Part shown: in pieces, positions 23,777 to 35,182 of the stretch | Layout of the letters: the number at the start of each line of letters is the position of its first letter | How positions within the stretch are numbered: position 1 is the first letter of the stretch | From: Heliocidaris tuberculata | Lineage: Eukaryota > Echinodermata > Echinoidea > Camarodonta > Echinometridae | Length of the DNA stretch: 64,000 bases | NCBI GenBank assembly: GCA_025618425.1 | Contig: CM046832.1 | Location: forward strand, 62,166,608 to 62,230,607 | Direction of reading: 5' to 3' | The notes under the pieces: model-generated | The model's database searches: none | What the model saw: the letters and a program-made list of their open reading frames with translations, nothing else | Told to the model about the DNA's origin: nothing | Position numbers and translations under genes: made by a program

Positions 23777-25706
23777 GTTTGGACATTATACCTTGCCATG
23801 ATTTGATATGCAGCATGATTTTATTCATTATTCATTATTCTTTTTTGTTTTAATGATTGGTATTGGAGCTTTTAAGGTTGACAAAATAATTTTTTTATGA
23901 TAATGACATTAATTGATGTCCATCTGAGAACAAGATTACATTTTATCCTTCTAGTAGTATATAGAGACGATTATTTTAGAAATTAAAAAAAATATAATAA
24001 TGATATCAACATGTTAACTATGCTTACCTATTCCCATGACATTTTCTTTGATAATGTTGATAAGAAATATTCAATGCTAAAATTAAAGTTAACAATTTCA
24101 CAAAAAAACTAACTAAAAACAAACAATGAATTTACAAACATTGCATGAAAGTGTTAACATTGTTTTTTATATAATTGTTTGTAGATATTTTTAGATATTT
24201 TTGTCTCCATAGGGGCATACACTTTATATACACCCATTCTGATTAGGGTTGTTTGGTGTTTGTTGTTATTGTTGTTTCTCGAAACATTATTACTTTGAAT
24301 GTTTGCATGTATTCCGATTTTGAACGGAATAAATGAAATGAAAAAAGCTCAAACATCTATCATCCTAATATTCATCCATTTTTATTCTATTATGAACCAG
24401 TTAACCCCCATATCAAATCGAAATACTTACCGTATGACATCATCATTAGCAATAAGGACCACATAAGAACACTATCGCCATGCTGTATGCAAATGATGTG
24501 TTTAAAACAAAAATCATCTTGATCGCGTTTTTTTTTTTTTATAGTAACAAACAAAAATGTAATGATTGCAAATTGACAACTAAATTAGACAACTAAATAT
24601 GTGCGTCTGTCTATCAGTTCAATCAATATAATTTCACATATCTCCTTCATTTTTTCCCTAAATTCAAAAATCCCCATAGCCGTTATAGGCTTATATCATC
24701 CCTACTAGGGAGTTATGACGGGAAAGGCAGGGAGAGAGAGAGAGAGAGGGGGAGGAAGAAAAGACGAGCGCTTGGAATGTGTTATTATCTTAACCCGCAA
24801 TCCATGTACTTTTTTGTGGCGTATTTCCATCTTTCTATCCGGGGAGATCTTCGTCACGATTTAGGTGACGATCTGATTTTCATATTTCATGAAGGAACGT
24901 CGATTTAGCCTTGATTTTGAACGCTTTTGTTTTGTCGATGGGGAGCAGACGACAGCTTGCATGAAATAAAAGCGGGAAAAATTACAATTTTTATTCACAC
25001 GTGTTATCGAGGTTATACTATACTGTGCGGATGTATCAACATAAGAAAGTGCATGGCATATGAATGAATAGAGAGAATGAATTAGTTAAAAGATATTATA
25101 CATGGGTGGATGTAATAATTGCGTTGCCAATTTGGGTAATGATCGCATTGCCAATCTGACACATTTTGGTGAGAAATTAATGAATAAATTAAATGATAAA
25201 ACAAACGTTTTAAGTAAGCGTTGGAATATGTGAGAACACAATAGCTATTATTACTGCATACTACAATTAAATCTCACTCCATTACGTAAATCTATCAGAT
25301 TAAAACAACCATTATGAATCCTGAAATATCATGTTTGGATATATTTCATTACTTCTATTGACATTTTAAGACATATTCAGAGCCTTACAAATGACATCTT
25401 CATTAAATTCCCATTAAGAAAGGCACGCGCCGGAACGTTCATTATTTATTTTCAGATAAGGTAACTGCAAACACGTAATTATGAATGGTACCGTGATAAG
25501 CCTAATCTCTTAGATATTGAAGTCCTTAAATAATAATCGTATAAATCAGCAAATATATTGATAAATCGTTTCTATGTACAATACGATAAATATGACAGGC
25601 GGTGGTTAGAGAAAAAGCCATATCTAATTGCAAAAATTATTATAGTTGTGTAACCATAATAGTTTAGATGATTTTGGATGATTATGCTACTGTTGTAATT
25701 AGCATT

Positions 25707-25710
<4 letters not shown>
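23777..25710. other. Intron 1 segment, no gene recognised
   Basis: This is AT-rich, with one of the few GA-oriented repeats of the intron (24731-24748) and a somewhat GC-richer patch at 24820-24980. No exon is recognised. Confidence 0.4.
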
Positions 25711-25749
<39 letters not shown>

Positions 25750-25962
25750 CCTCTTACCTCTCTTTCTCTCTTTATTTTTCTCTCTCTCCCGCTAACCTCT
25801 CTTTCTATCTCTCTCTTTCATTTCTTCTTTCTTTTTTTTATTGTCCTCTCTTATAGTTTTGTTTTTCTTTCTTTCTCCATCTTTTCCTCTCTCGCTCTGT
25901 TTCTCTCCCTCCCTCCCTCTATCTCCACTATGCAACTATCTCTATTATGTATGCCTATACTA

Positions 25963-25993
<31 letters not shown>

Positions 25994-26000
25994 TTTTTAC
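25711..26000. repeat. Pyrimidine-rich tract with (CT)n core
   Basis: It has a pure CT core at about 25712-25745, then irregular CT/TTTC/CCCT sequence to about 26000. The Ser/Leu/Phe-rich frames are artefacts. Confidence 0.9.
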
Positions 26001-26399
26001 TCAATCACTATTTTTTATCCCTCATAAAACACACACTGTCTTTTCCATCGACACATTTTTTATTTGATTCTAATCTATACAAAGGGACAAAATGTATCAA
26101 TTTTTGATGCATTTAATGAACCGATGAAGGGAAATCTAAATCGTGTCATTTTATCATAATTTCACAAGTAGGAGTAATAAAAACCATAATGGAAACAAAC
26201 CATAAAGCTCTTTTAAAATGCTAATATTGTCTGATGAAATATATCAAATTGTACATTTTAATAGACCTCATCTTGAATAGTCGTCAAAATTGTGTAATTC
26301 TTTATGCATCTAAAGCACTTATGATCATCTTAGCGGGCCATCAATCAGATCGCTTTATTAATACTGATTAGTGTTAGAATAAATTCTGTAAATCCTTAA

Positions 26400-27330
26400 T
26401 TGTTTGTTTTGATCCATTTATGGGTTTCTGGAAAGAGCAAAGTATCTCAGTGGGTTTGTGGGCGAGTGTTGAAATCCTTCGGAGTTCGGCGATGTGGAAA
26501 CGACAAGGTATTAATCACTGGTCAACCTCTCATCACCTCATTAACGTGTTCGCTCAGCTTTAACAAGGGTTTTGTCAATGCCATGGTTCTTTACAAAACA
26601 AAGGATAATGACCCTTTAAAGCAGACTGGTCGAGAGAAGGGGGAAGTGTATTTGAGAAGAGTTGATACCAGCCCGTTTCTTTGTCAATTCGTACGATTAC
26701 TTGTTGTATGACAACAAACCGAAATTCGATTAAAATTAGACGTGGTTTAGGGGGTACTTAATCAGGACCTGTCAAGGGGGTTTCGAGGATTGGGGGTCGC
26801 AAGGTATTCGTTTAGGGGGTTCGCGTGCTGTATCCAGTGGCACGACTTAACTCAATAGGACTCTGATCGCGCGTTTAAGAGCTTCCCCACGGCTAACCAC
26901 TCGATATGCACTCACAAATCCGTCCTCCTCTTATGCTCCCATCATCTCGTCAACTCTCTCCTTGCAAGGCAGACTTTTCGAGGTGTTTTAACCACCTATT
27001 TTCGTGTTATTCTCGCCGCTACAATAAATTGTTACAGTGTACAATGGCGTATCAGTTTCAGCACCCCTCGGGCAGGGATTACTTCGCCGCCCGACCCGGC
27101 AGATGCCATCTGAAAGCTAACGTGAGTCTCGCTTTCTCGCCCCATCCGTCGCACTCACCCGGGCGATTTCAATCTTTAGTGTGATCCCCAAAAGTCGGTG
27201 TAACTCTCGTGTTATTGGCTTTGTATTCCATTCAACCACTGGCTACATTGACGCAGAAGTCACAACTCTTTGTAAATACGCCTCGGTTGCTCTATTGTGT
27301 GCGTACGCCACTCTCCCACAATAACCATTT
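26400..27330 (+). other. CpG-containing island, possible orphan exon or enhancer
   Basis: This stretch is GC- and CpG-richer than neighbouring intron and nearly free of simple repeats. It contains an ATG in good context (ACAATGG, 27044) opening 26 codons that end at a strong donor, AAC|GTGAGT (donor at 27122). The encoded peptide begins MAYQFQHPSGRDYF and matches nothing I know. The splice phase (0) does not fit Hox1 exon 2: joining them gives an immediate TGA. It is therefore not an in-frame alternative Hox1 first exon. It could be a non-coding first exon, a separate transcript, or conserved regulatory DNA. Confidence 0.3.
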
Positions 27331-27852
27331 ACTTAAGTAAGTAAAAAAAAAAAAAGTGAACAGGATAAAAATGAATACAAGAGTCTCGGCAAATATCGCC
27401 GTCAAGAAAAGGCAGAAAGGAGTTCGAAAACGAGAAGGGACACATACACAAAAAACCATCCCAAGAATAGAAAGAACCGTATGACCCCTTAGCTATGATT
27501 GTTGTTGTACTTTGGAAATATGAAATAGAGCTGGAAGGGGGAGTCTAACCTTTTCTCCTGGTTTCTTTGTTAGTCGGATTGGTGTGGCGAGCGTGCAAAT
27601 TATATGGCTGGCGCCCAACTTGACTGGTTTGGGGTCTGTATCAGGCCGACATACTCGCAATTGCAGAGGAACACATCATGATACAACCCCACACATCTCA
27701 ACTTTGCATTATGCATGACTTCTGCGGTAGTGGTTTGATTTGAACTCCCTGCCTGACTATCCCAGCCTGCATGCCTTCAACCTTGGGGGCTCCAGCTCCT
27801 TATATCCTCATCGCTTCCATGTTTGCATTTTTCATTGCCCAAATGGCGTTGT

Positions 27853-27908
<56 letters not shown>

Positions 27909-28101
27909 ATATATATATATATATATATATATCTTACTTTCTCTCAGCCTGGATGCAAACAGACAGTTGTGATAATTAAAGCAAGCAACGTCCAGGGGTA
28001 TAGAGTTGCCGTTGTAAATTTTTCATGAAGAGATATTAAATCCGAGGTATCATTATCATTAGTTGTATTTATTGCACAATTCATCCAAGGAATATCGATA
28101 C

Positions 28102-28147
<46 letters not shown>

Positions 28148-28154
28148 ACCCGGC
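27331..28154. repeat. Intron segment with C-CT-AT and GT microsatellites
   Basis: A12 at about 27342-27354, then C10 + (CT)n + (AT)n at 27855-27932, then (GT)n at 28106-28143 directly beside a foldback MITE. The rest is unique sequence with no gene. Confidence 0.85.
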
Positions 28155-28277
28155 CCTGTAACATAAAGCTTGAAATTGATCTTACGATTGATTTTTACGA
28201 CTGATTGTACATTGTAGTCAATGGGATTGGTCGTAAAAATCAATCGTAAGATCAATCTAAAGCTTTATGTTACACAG
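28155..28277. mobile_element. Compact foldback MITE (123 bp)
   Basis: The left arm 28155-28200 and right arm 28231-28277 are nearly perfect inverse copies over 46-47 bp. They share words such as CCTGTAACATAAAGCTT, TTGATCTTACGATTGA and TTTTTACGA, around a 30-nt loop. There is no coding capacity. A shorter palindrome with CGATTGATT arms at 30147-30172 may be kin. Confidence 0.85.
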
Positions 28278-30010
28278 TCCTGGTGTAAGAATCAAAGTCT
28301 AATAACATAATACACTACAAACTGATATGAATGAATGGCATTAATTATAGTTCTTAGATCAATATATTTTGCTCTCGTCATGACTGTGATGAATCAATAT
28401 TAATGTGTTAACTTAGGCCTATACAAATGAATGGTTAATCACAAACGGCACTCCAAACGAAATAGCCAAGTAAAAATATTTCAGATCATCCTTAAAATAA
28501 TGATCATGTCTTTATCATTACTATTTGATGGTAATCAGTCTCATCATGCTGCCGTCAGGGAGTATAGAGAGAAAGAGAAAGTGGGCATGAGAGAGAGACA
28601 GAGAGAGGGAGGGGGTCGGGAGAGTAACGACTAACGGCCACTTAATTAGGATTCATTAGCAACCGACACGGGAGGAAAATTTTATGGTCCAAAACTGAGC
28701 TGTTGCCTGGTTCAATAGACAACTAAGTGAAACCACTAACCTTTCACAAAAATAATACTTTTCACATGAATGCTTTTCATTCAGAAACCATACTCATTTA
28801 ACTAAAACAACGATCAAAACATCAACCCAACATAATTATTAGGCTCACTTGTTTTACTGTGTGGACAAAGGTCCGGATAATTGTTTATTTAATTCTGTAG
28901 TATTTTTCAAAGTCATTTTCAGACGAAATGGTATGACATTTAAAATTTCATATGCCCCCTTTTCCTAACGTTTCACATAAATATATTGCAAAATTGTGTA
29001 AGAAGCTATATGTTTTTTTAATTTATATCATTTTGATACAAGTATAAGGCCTGGATCAAATTGGATATGGATCAAATTTTATGATCTTAATGTGTTAAAA
29101 CAACTTAAGTATAAGAGAAATTGTTCGCTTGTTTGTATATTTTAACTTTACAAAATATAGTTTTGTGACCGAAAACTCTTTTTGTTGTTGTAAATTAATG
29201 TAGACTGATGATTGCAGATCTGGAGCCGACATTTTTGTTAAGATATTGACATATTTACTTACAAATACTTTTACAAACGACTTACTATTCTAAAATGACC
29301 AAAATACTGGTCACAACAGATTTGTCATCCTTCTTCAAGGTAGTTATCAAATCTCGGACATCTCTAATCCTTTATATTGCCAGTTTTATACCTCCATGAT
29401 CAAAATTTAATCCGATGGACTATTTTGCTCCTGACGTTCTCTCATCTCTTGTTTCCTTACCTGTAGTCGTGGAGATCTATTCATACCGTGTCTCATAACT
29501 CAATCACCTTTCTTACAGTCTCGTTCCAGACGATTTAATGTTTTTCCCGCGACATTCAACTTCACCAACTTTGTTAACAACCTAAATTTTGAGCATTCTT
29601 TAAAACTCAGAATTAAAGATTTAAAGTCCTCATCACTTTCTTTTCCTATAGCTATAAATGAGAACATTGATAATTGTTATTTGAAACATAATTTGAAGGG
29701 TAGAATATCTCAGTCGGTAACAGAAAGTCATTAGCTGTGATAGCGTCTTGAACGAGGTTAGTACCAGTACGGTTGTTTCGGCCTGTTGGGTCGAGTGTCC
29801 CGGTGGCCGATGCCCGTCAGAAGCTGAGGCGATGATTACGGGATAGTGTGTCGTATTTGACTGGAGGGGGAATTGACATTAATTAAAACGATGTTATCTG
29901 ACGCATGGTTGCCGCCATCAAGCTACAAGCGGGTGACAAGAGGGAGGTGGGGTTTACATCCAGTCCGTTCACACCAATAAGGGGGGGGGGGGGAGGGGGG
30001 GGGGGGGGGA
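28278..30010. other. Intron 1 segment with candidate regulatory island and poly-G
   Basis: GA-rich sequence lies at 28561-28625. Island 29740-29970 is GC/CpG-richer and non-repetitive, including TTAATTAA next to GATGTTATCTGACGCATGG, and is a candidate enhancer. It is followed by G13-A-G15 at 29981-30009. No exon is recognised. Confidence 0.4.
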
Positions 30011-30415
30011 CTTTGCACTTATACATTGGCGGTGTGCTTTAACATCGGGTCACATTCTATTTCCCTTTTGAATCCACTACTGATGGATATTATAGTTAAA
30101 GACAAACTCTAAAAATATGTCTATGTCCTGGACCTCGTCTTATAAATTGCGATTGATTCAAATCAATCGCAACTTATTATCAATAGCAAATCCATACTAA
30201 AGAGAGAAGTTTGTAAATTAGCGATTTATTCGGGGACTTGCGATCGATCCCGATCATTTTAGAAGTCAGAACCTTTGTTTATCCAGAATGCCATTGTATG
30301 ATCACCACAATGTATTTAATATATCAACCTTACTGATCATTTCCCTATATACACATGGAAGTCACGATTTAAAAGGAAGTCAATAAAGGTAATCGTGATT
30401 ATGAATTAAGATATC

Positions 30416-30450
<35 letters not shown>

Positions 30451-32138
30451 TATAGCAGTGAGGATTATTCACCATTTAATAACTTTATTGCATACCATAC
30501 TTATGGCATATCCAAAAACTATTATAATAAAGATATTAATCAAAAATCAAGTCCATTGACAAAGATTTGAATACAATGTGCCGCTTTATTATTTACAAAA
30601 CAAATCTATTGTCGGTGTAAATAAATTTTCTAAATCCTTCTGAAACCGAATTAATGTATTTGGTGATTTTCACTGGTTGCTGTTTATTATTTACAATGGG
30701 AAAATTAATTTCAACAAAATTTAAACATTGATGAATAGGTTACAACAACTCCGAGGTGGAAATACGACAGAATATTACAGAAACTTTTCGTTTTTCTCGG
30801 TATACTTGACATGTGCAGCCAGGAATAAAAAACTGTGCGTAGTGAAAGCCACCAAAAAGGTATATTACAAATTAACATAATATCAAAATAATAGTAATAT
30901 AATTATTTTCATATTGAATTTGAGGTTAATGGAAAATGAATTTAGGACCTCATTTTGAAGGGAAAAAATCCCCTGATAAAAATCAATTAAAACCAACAAT
31001 ATGTTTTTTTTAGATGGAAAAATCTGTTGTGAAACCTTTTATAGGAATTGTCAACTCCAAAACATATTCCACACTTTTATAAGTTATGTGTGTTCATTTT
31101 CAAATTATTAATGCGTCAAGATATAAATTACGTTTTAGTTATATCAGTGTATACCGCATATCAATCTTGATTTACAAAAAAAACGCATATGAATGAAATT
31201 ATTAGTTATGTGGGTTTATTTTTCAAATTATTAACGCGTAGTTCTTTTGAAAATATTAAAGAGTCAAAATATAACTTACATTTTGCGCTATACCGCATAT
31301 CAATCTTTATTCTAAAAAAAAACCAAAAAAAACATATTCATGAAATTAGTGCGCTATCAATATATACTGAGATAACTGATTGGGAATTCGCGCCAACTTT
31401 GCATTTTTTAAAAAATATTTCACGTGCCAAATCTAAAGACCAACATAATGAATAATATTCTCGTTGCGTTGAGTCGTTTGCATATCAATAATCAAGGTAC
31501 AAAGCCATCACTCGAACCTCAAATACAAGCTAAATCCTGATTTAACGGCTTTTAAACCCTGGATACGATATTCGTAATGTCGCCATAAATCATTTTTCCC
31601 TTCCCCTGCATATCATATAAGATCTGAGCAACGCGGAATTTTATATAGGATGCTAAAGACTTATTGCCCAATTTCCTGAAGTAGACGAAATACAGAAAGA
31701 AAATTGCATCTCATTTTATTTTGGACAAATACTAACCCCCCCCCCCCTCAAAAAAAAAAAGAAGGGAGGAGCTCAAATGAAATGCGATTGCGCACAAATG
31801 CCGTGATAAGTTTTAGCAGTTTGTTTCATAATTGAGGTATCGAAATGCATCGAAAAGGTTTAAGCATAATCCTGTGTAGAATCGTTGTATGCAAAATATC
31901 CGTATTACTGTGAAATTCTATTGTATCCCCGAAATAAAAACATGCCTTTTGATTTTGCTATTGCATGTCTCGTACTGTTTAAATTGATTGAAAGTGCGAT
32001 AACCTTTGATTTTACTCCCGGCTATCATTGTTTTGTTTACATGTTCTTTTAATTGTCAGTGCAATAATGTTTTCTAATGACATTGAATGAATGTCGATAT
32101 TATATCTCAAACGATTGTAATCGAAGATAAAACAAGCT
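30011..32138. other. Intron 1 segment: poly-A, palindrome, old tandem duplication
   Basis: A 26-bp palindrome with 12-bp arms lies at 30147-30172, an A29 run at about 30419-30447, and a C14 run with an adjacent A-run near 31736-31760. An old tandem duplication has unit 1 at about 31083-31203 and unit 2 at about 31204-31345. Both units contain AGTTATGTG, TCAAATTATTAA and TACCGCATATCAATCTT. No gene is recognised. Confidence 0.6.
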
Positions 32139-32434
32139 AATAATAATAATAATATTCCGTTCTTATATAGCGCATATCACATTATGATATAACGTCTCTA
32201 TATGCGCTTCCAAAGGACTTTGGATATTATTACCCTGGCTTTAGCTCCGGCAACCGTAGCGCTCAGTGCATTCAAGGAATAAACCCCACCAGGTATCCAC
32301 TTACTACACCTGGGTCGAGTGTGGCAATTGTAGATTAATGTCTTGCCAAAGGACGTAAGTGCTGCGACAGGGATACTAACCCCATATTTTGTGGTTCACA
32401 GTCCGGAGACTTATCCACAAGACCACAACACCTC
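32139..32434 (-). mobile_element. tRNA-derived SINE, nearly complete, ATT-tailed
   Basis: Read on the minus strand from 32434: a tRNA-like head with A box TGGTCTTGTGG (32416-32426) and B box GGTTAGTATCC (32371-32381, close to GGTTCRANTCC), including GTGGATAAGTCTCCGG. Then comes a central region with TTGGCAAGACATTAATCTAC and CACTCGACCCAGGTGTA words. Then a tail with GGAAGCGCATA, GATATGCGCTATATAAG and finally (ATT)n. The tail resembles that of the LINE at 6.24 kb and the one at 48.8 kb, as expected of a SINE mobilised by that LINE. The exact family name is not asserted. Tail-only relatives lie at about 34850-34945 and 40093-40150. Confidence 0.85.
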
Positions 32435-33854
32435 TAGCCTAGCAATTTCCTTTCCTAGGCTTTTTCTAGCATCTCCAGATATTCAAATCTAGCATTTGCT
32501 AGCAGCAACTTATTTCCCTGCAAGCATTTGCTTCTCTAGACTAGCAAAAACTTACTTTTGTATTTAGAATGTAATGTTTTTATATTGCAATATTTTATAT
32601 TTAAACCACCGTAATTTCGAGCTAAATCTGCACGCTAGTAATTTGCAGTCTATAGGTTGGATAGGATGCGTAAAACTTCATATCTCACCAATATTGAGGC
32701 CCTTCAGTCTGCCTTTCTCTTACTTAAACTGTTCTTTAATATTTATATTTACAACTGCTGTGTTTGAAAATCGCGTATATGGTTTCAAACAAATAACTGA
32801 AATATAAAGTAATCTTTCGAATACATTCTAGTTATGTTAGGATAGGATTTTAAATCGTACTGCATAACATGATGTGTACTGAAATAAAGAAGACATAAAA
32901 TGATAATTAAAATTATTACAAGGGATTTGGATTTCACTTCTAATTTCTTGATTCTTCCACTCGAACAAAAAATTTTAAGAGCCTACATCACAGAGAGTAT
33001 TTGCTACTTGTCAACTAAATTCAAAGAATTTTGCGGATATTCTTTTGAGCGATTTACCCAAATTGAATGGAGCTACAGGGAAAGGATTTTTTCTTTAATT
33101 CTTTACTTTTAACGAGATAAAGTAACTGTAACTTGCTGCAATTTATAGATGCATTTATTCCGAAGAGCAGACCGTGTAAAAGCCAGCTGGATACAATGAG
33201 CCCCATATTGCAATGTGTCAAAGAATAAGAGAAGTGTTTTGAATATGTCACGCCCGACGATGCAGTCAAGTGCGCTTGCACTGTTTTTCAGCGGTGCCGT
33301 TTCTAATTCGGTAAAGAGCTTCGCGTTCGTTCTCTCGTCTTTGATCCTTGGCAACAATGGCGATGTAGGTAAATATTAGGAATTCCATCAGATGATGACA
33401 ATCTTTGTAATAGTAGCACATCGATTTTCAATGGATAACCCAGATACCTGAAAGAAGAGTCATGTTTTCATTGTCTGTCCTGACCCAATTGCCTAATTCC
33501 CTTTCTTGGTGGCAACGTTTATATTTACTCACAGCTCGCATGTTTGCCGGTTTTGGAATTAAGAATTAAAAAGCGCCGACACCATAATAAAAATTCACTT
33601 ATCTAACTCTACATGACACGTTTGTCGATATATTACTTCAACATCCTCCTTTACTCTATATCATATTGTGTAGTTTTTTTGTGTCCACCTTGCCATTTTC
33701 TTTCTTTCTCTCGTTCATAAATTAAACGAAGGACCAATGCATTTATTGCCTTTATAATTGAAATTTGATATTTTTTGTACTTGCTAATCAATTTATGAAA
33801 TAGCCGAACCTTTTGGCTAATTTGTATAATATAATCAGTATTATGTCATTAAAT

Positions 33855-33892
<38 letters not shown>

Positions 33893-34671
33893 CTCTTTCT
33901 CTTTCTCTCTCCCCGATCATCCTATCTAGCTATATCTGTCTTTCTGTCTATTCCTTACAATCTATCTCCTATCCCTTCCCCTCTCTCCCTTTCTTGCCCT
34001 CTCTTCTCTTGTTTTATTGATCCCATATTCTGATTTCCATATTGACCCGTTCCCATTTCGGGTAAAACAAATCTTGAACCGTGAACGAATATTCTGTAAC
34101 ATCTTGCATTGTGGAGAAATACCTTGGTATAATTTCTTATCACAACTGTATACCATCCACGCGTTTCATTCTACATGGTGTGGGCTACGTTATACTGTAG
34201 CACACTGAAATCAAAGGATTCTTATCCCATTTGTACATATCACATGTTTAATTCTACACGATTTACACTATACTGTAACAAACACCAAATGAAAGCTAAT
34301 GATGGCAAGGCGCTCTTTACCTTTAGCCATTTTGACAGCATATACAAGAAGTGAACTCACAAAATGATTGATAACGTCCCAAAACGCCCTTACACGTTTT
34401 TAGGAATAATTGGGAATGTAAATAAATCCAACCCATCTCAATGTATTATTTCTCTTTCTCATTCTGTTTTACCTGTAGAGTTACGGGTTAGTATTTATGG
34501 CAATATGATTCCATCGTGATTTCTTGCTTTCATGTTCAGTTTCTAGTTTACTTTATAAGAGCAAGTTTCATTTTCCAGGTATTAAGTGAGCAAACTTATT
34601 CTTCTGGTGCTATAATTCTTATCCTGATGACTGATTTATTTATATTAATAATACTAATATACTGAATATAA
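32435..34671. other. Intron 1 segment, no gene recognised
   Basis: It contains a (CT)n tract at 33859-33910. A GC-richer non-repetitive block at 33160-33380 is a weak candidate regulatory island. Otherwise AT-rich. Confidence 0.4.
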
Positions 34672-34695
34672 TAGTAGTAGTAGTAGTGGTAGTAA

Positions 34696-34757
<62 letters not shown>

Positions 34758-35182
34758 TAGTAGTAGTAATTATATTAATAATCATCATCATAATCATAAT
34801 CATAATCATAATCATGATAATTAATGATAATAACAAAAATAACAATACAAATAATAATGATAATAATAATGAAATACTATTCCGCTTTTGAATAACGCAT
34901 TACACTATCATGTAACCTCTCTAAAGGCACTTCCAAAATGCTTTGTAAATTATATGTCATTGCAAAATATGCATTATATCATGTCATATTTATTCACTAT
35001 TATAATCATCATTATAATTATTATTATTATCATCATCATAGACATCATCATCATCATAGACATCATCATCATCATAGACATCATCATCATCATCATAGAC
35101 ATCATCATCATCATCACCATAGACATCATCATCATCATCATCATAGACATCATCATCATCACCATCATAGACATCATCAACA
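34672..35182. repeat. (AGT)n, SINE-tail remnant and (CAT)nAGA minisatellite
   Basis: Three adjacent repeats. (AGT)n is at 34672-34757. ATA/ATT-tailed SINE-like sequence follows at about 34840-34945 (TTCCGC, CACTATCATGTAACCTCTCTA and GCACTTCCAAAATG resemble the 32.14-kb SINE tail). An array of AGA(CAT)n units lies at 35029-35181, growing from 18 to 24 bp. Poly-His and poly-Ile frames here are artefacts. Confidence 0.85.

Noticed and set aside
26906..27184. In-frame alternative first exon of Hox1
   Set aside because: The donor at 27122 leaves phase 0, but exon 2 needs phase 1; joining them creates an immediate TGA. Kept only as an orphan exon or regulatory candidate.
35029..35181. CRISPR-like array (regular units near 35 kb)
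   Set aside because: Units are CAT trinucleotides with AGA interruptions and no unique spacers, in an animal intron.
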